Shown here: positions 5,473 through 5,708 of the stretch, piece after piece
How positions within the stretch are numbered: position 1 is the first letter of the stretch
Layout of the letters: every line of letters starts with the position of its first letter
The notes under the pieces: generated by a model
Told to the model about the DNA's origin: nothing
What the model saw: the letters and a program-made list of their open reading frames with translations, nothing else
Database searches by the model: none
Made by a program: the position numbers and the translations under genes
Assembly (NCBI GenBank): GCA_023245695.1
Contig: JAHFJT010000068.1
Location: 1 to 5,708, forward strand
DNA from: Candidatus Peregrinibacteria bacterium
GTDB lineage: Bacteria; Patescibacteriota; Gracilibacteria; UBA1369; UBA12463
Direction: 5' to 3'
DNA length: 5,708 nt

Positions 5473-5708
5473 ATGAAATCAACTTCTGACAATAGCCTTG
5501 GAGGTTCTGAATTTTCTTCGAGTAGTCGAGTAGTCGATCATGTATCGAGTGGCGATGAAAAAAGTGATCGTGAAAAACTTTCGCAACGATTGATGAATAT
5601 TTCTCTCGGTGCGCTTGGTCGACGACGACTCACGGAGTTTCAACTTCGCGCGTCGCTTCGAAAAAAGTTCGAGAAGAAGTGGATGGAGACATTTTTGAAA
5701 AAATATTC
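5473..5708 (+). CDS. recX: RecX-like regulatory protein, N-terminal part (runs off window)
   Basis: The first 78 codons are present and the frame stays open to the window edge. Residues 1-37 are Ser/Asp-rich and low complexity. From about 38 the sequence LSQRLMNISLGALGRRRLTEFQLRASLRKKF fits the first three-helix repeat of RecX: an AL..L..R pattern, then T/S-E-x-x-L-R-x-x-L-x-x-K-F. RecX binds RecA filaments and restrains their growth and ATPase activity, and its gene is commonly next to recA, which supports the call. The match is to a short helical repeat only, so the name is probable rather than certain. The start at 5473 is placed by the -10 just upstream. ATG 5593 (Met41) is an alternative that drops the low-complexity head. 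Six of eight Arg codons are CGA, like recA. Confidence 0.7.
   Translation, partial: MKSTSDNSLGGSEFSSSSRVVDHVSSGDEKSDREKLSQRLMNISLGALGRRRLTEFQLRASLRKKFEKKWMETFLKKY
5518..5537 (+). repeat. Short tandem repeat in the RecX-like gene, unit TCGAGTAG
   Basis: The 8-bp unit TCGAGTAG occurs twice in tandem and is followed by a further TCGA (2.5 copies) inside the Ser-rich head of the RecX-like gene. The unit length is not a multiple of three, so gain or loss of one unit would shift the frame. With so few copies the slippage rate would be low. Confidence 0.6.

Noticed and set aside
1..5708. Alternative genetic code (TGA as glycine or tryptophan)
   Set aside because: All six complete genes are uninterrupted full-length frames with no internal TGA and end in TAA or TAG. 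Trp is TGG where checked.

Overview
The window is a compact bacterial chromosome segment of mid-range GC content. It carries six complete protein genes, the first 78 codons of a seventh, and possibly the first codons of an eighth at the left edge. It is mainly a housekeeping locus. No insertion sequence, CRISPR array, tRNA or rRNA was seen. TAA and TAG close the six complete genes, and all run full length with no internal TGA, so TGA is not being read as a sense codon. No gene start has a convincing Shine-Dalgarno sequence, two promoters sit where they would give leaderless mRNAs, and arginine is written mostly with CGA in recA and recX. Together with a small membrane-anchored protein bearing SLH-like repeats, this is compatible with a Candidate Phyla Radiation (Patescibacteria) genome. 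That placement is an inference, not a demonstration.

Left half, minus strand (1-2940): a family-4-type glycosyltransferase (1807-2919) is followed 18 nt later by NAD kinase (862-1788), probably as one operon transcribed from an extended -10 promoter that abuts the glycosyltransferase start codon. After a 121-nt gap comes a membrane-anchored protein with S-layer-homology-like repeats and a cysteine pair (45-740). A start codon at 22 may begin a further gene.

Centre, plus strand (2984-3910): two uncharacterised genes 15 nt apart encode a four-helix membrane protein and a small zinc-ribbon protein with a Pro/Ala-rich tail. They diverge from the glycosyltransferase across 64 nt. A hairpin overlapping the zinc-ribbon stop codon may be their terminator.

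Right half, plus strand (3994-5708): recA (4062-5213) has a near-consensus promoter (TTGACG, 17-nt spacer, TATGAT). Its spacer is almost entirely filled by the inverted repeat GGTGAGT-GAAT-ACTCACC, a strong candidate for a DNA-damage operator of unfamiliar type. A 259-nt intergenic region follows, holding two hairpins or palindromes, a possible 27-codon ORF and a strong intrinsic terminator. Then comes a gene, cut by the window edge, whose N-terminal part looks like RecX, the RecA modulator. It appears to have its own promoter. RecA would drive recombination and SOS induction, and RecX would limit RecA filaments. The layout suggests recX is uncoupled from recA by the terminator rather than simply cotranscribed.
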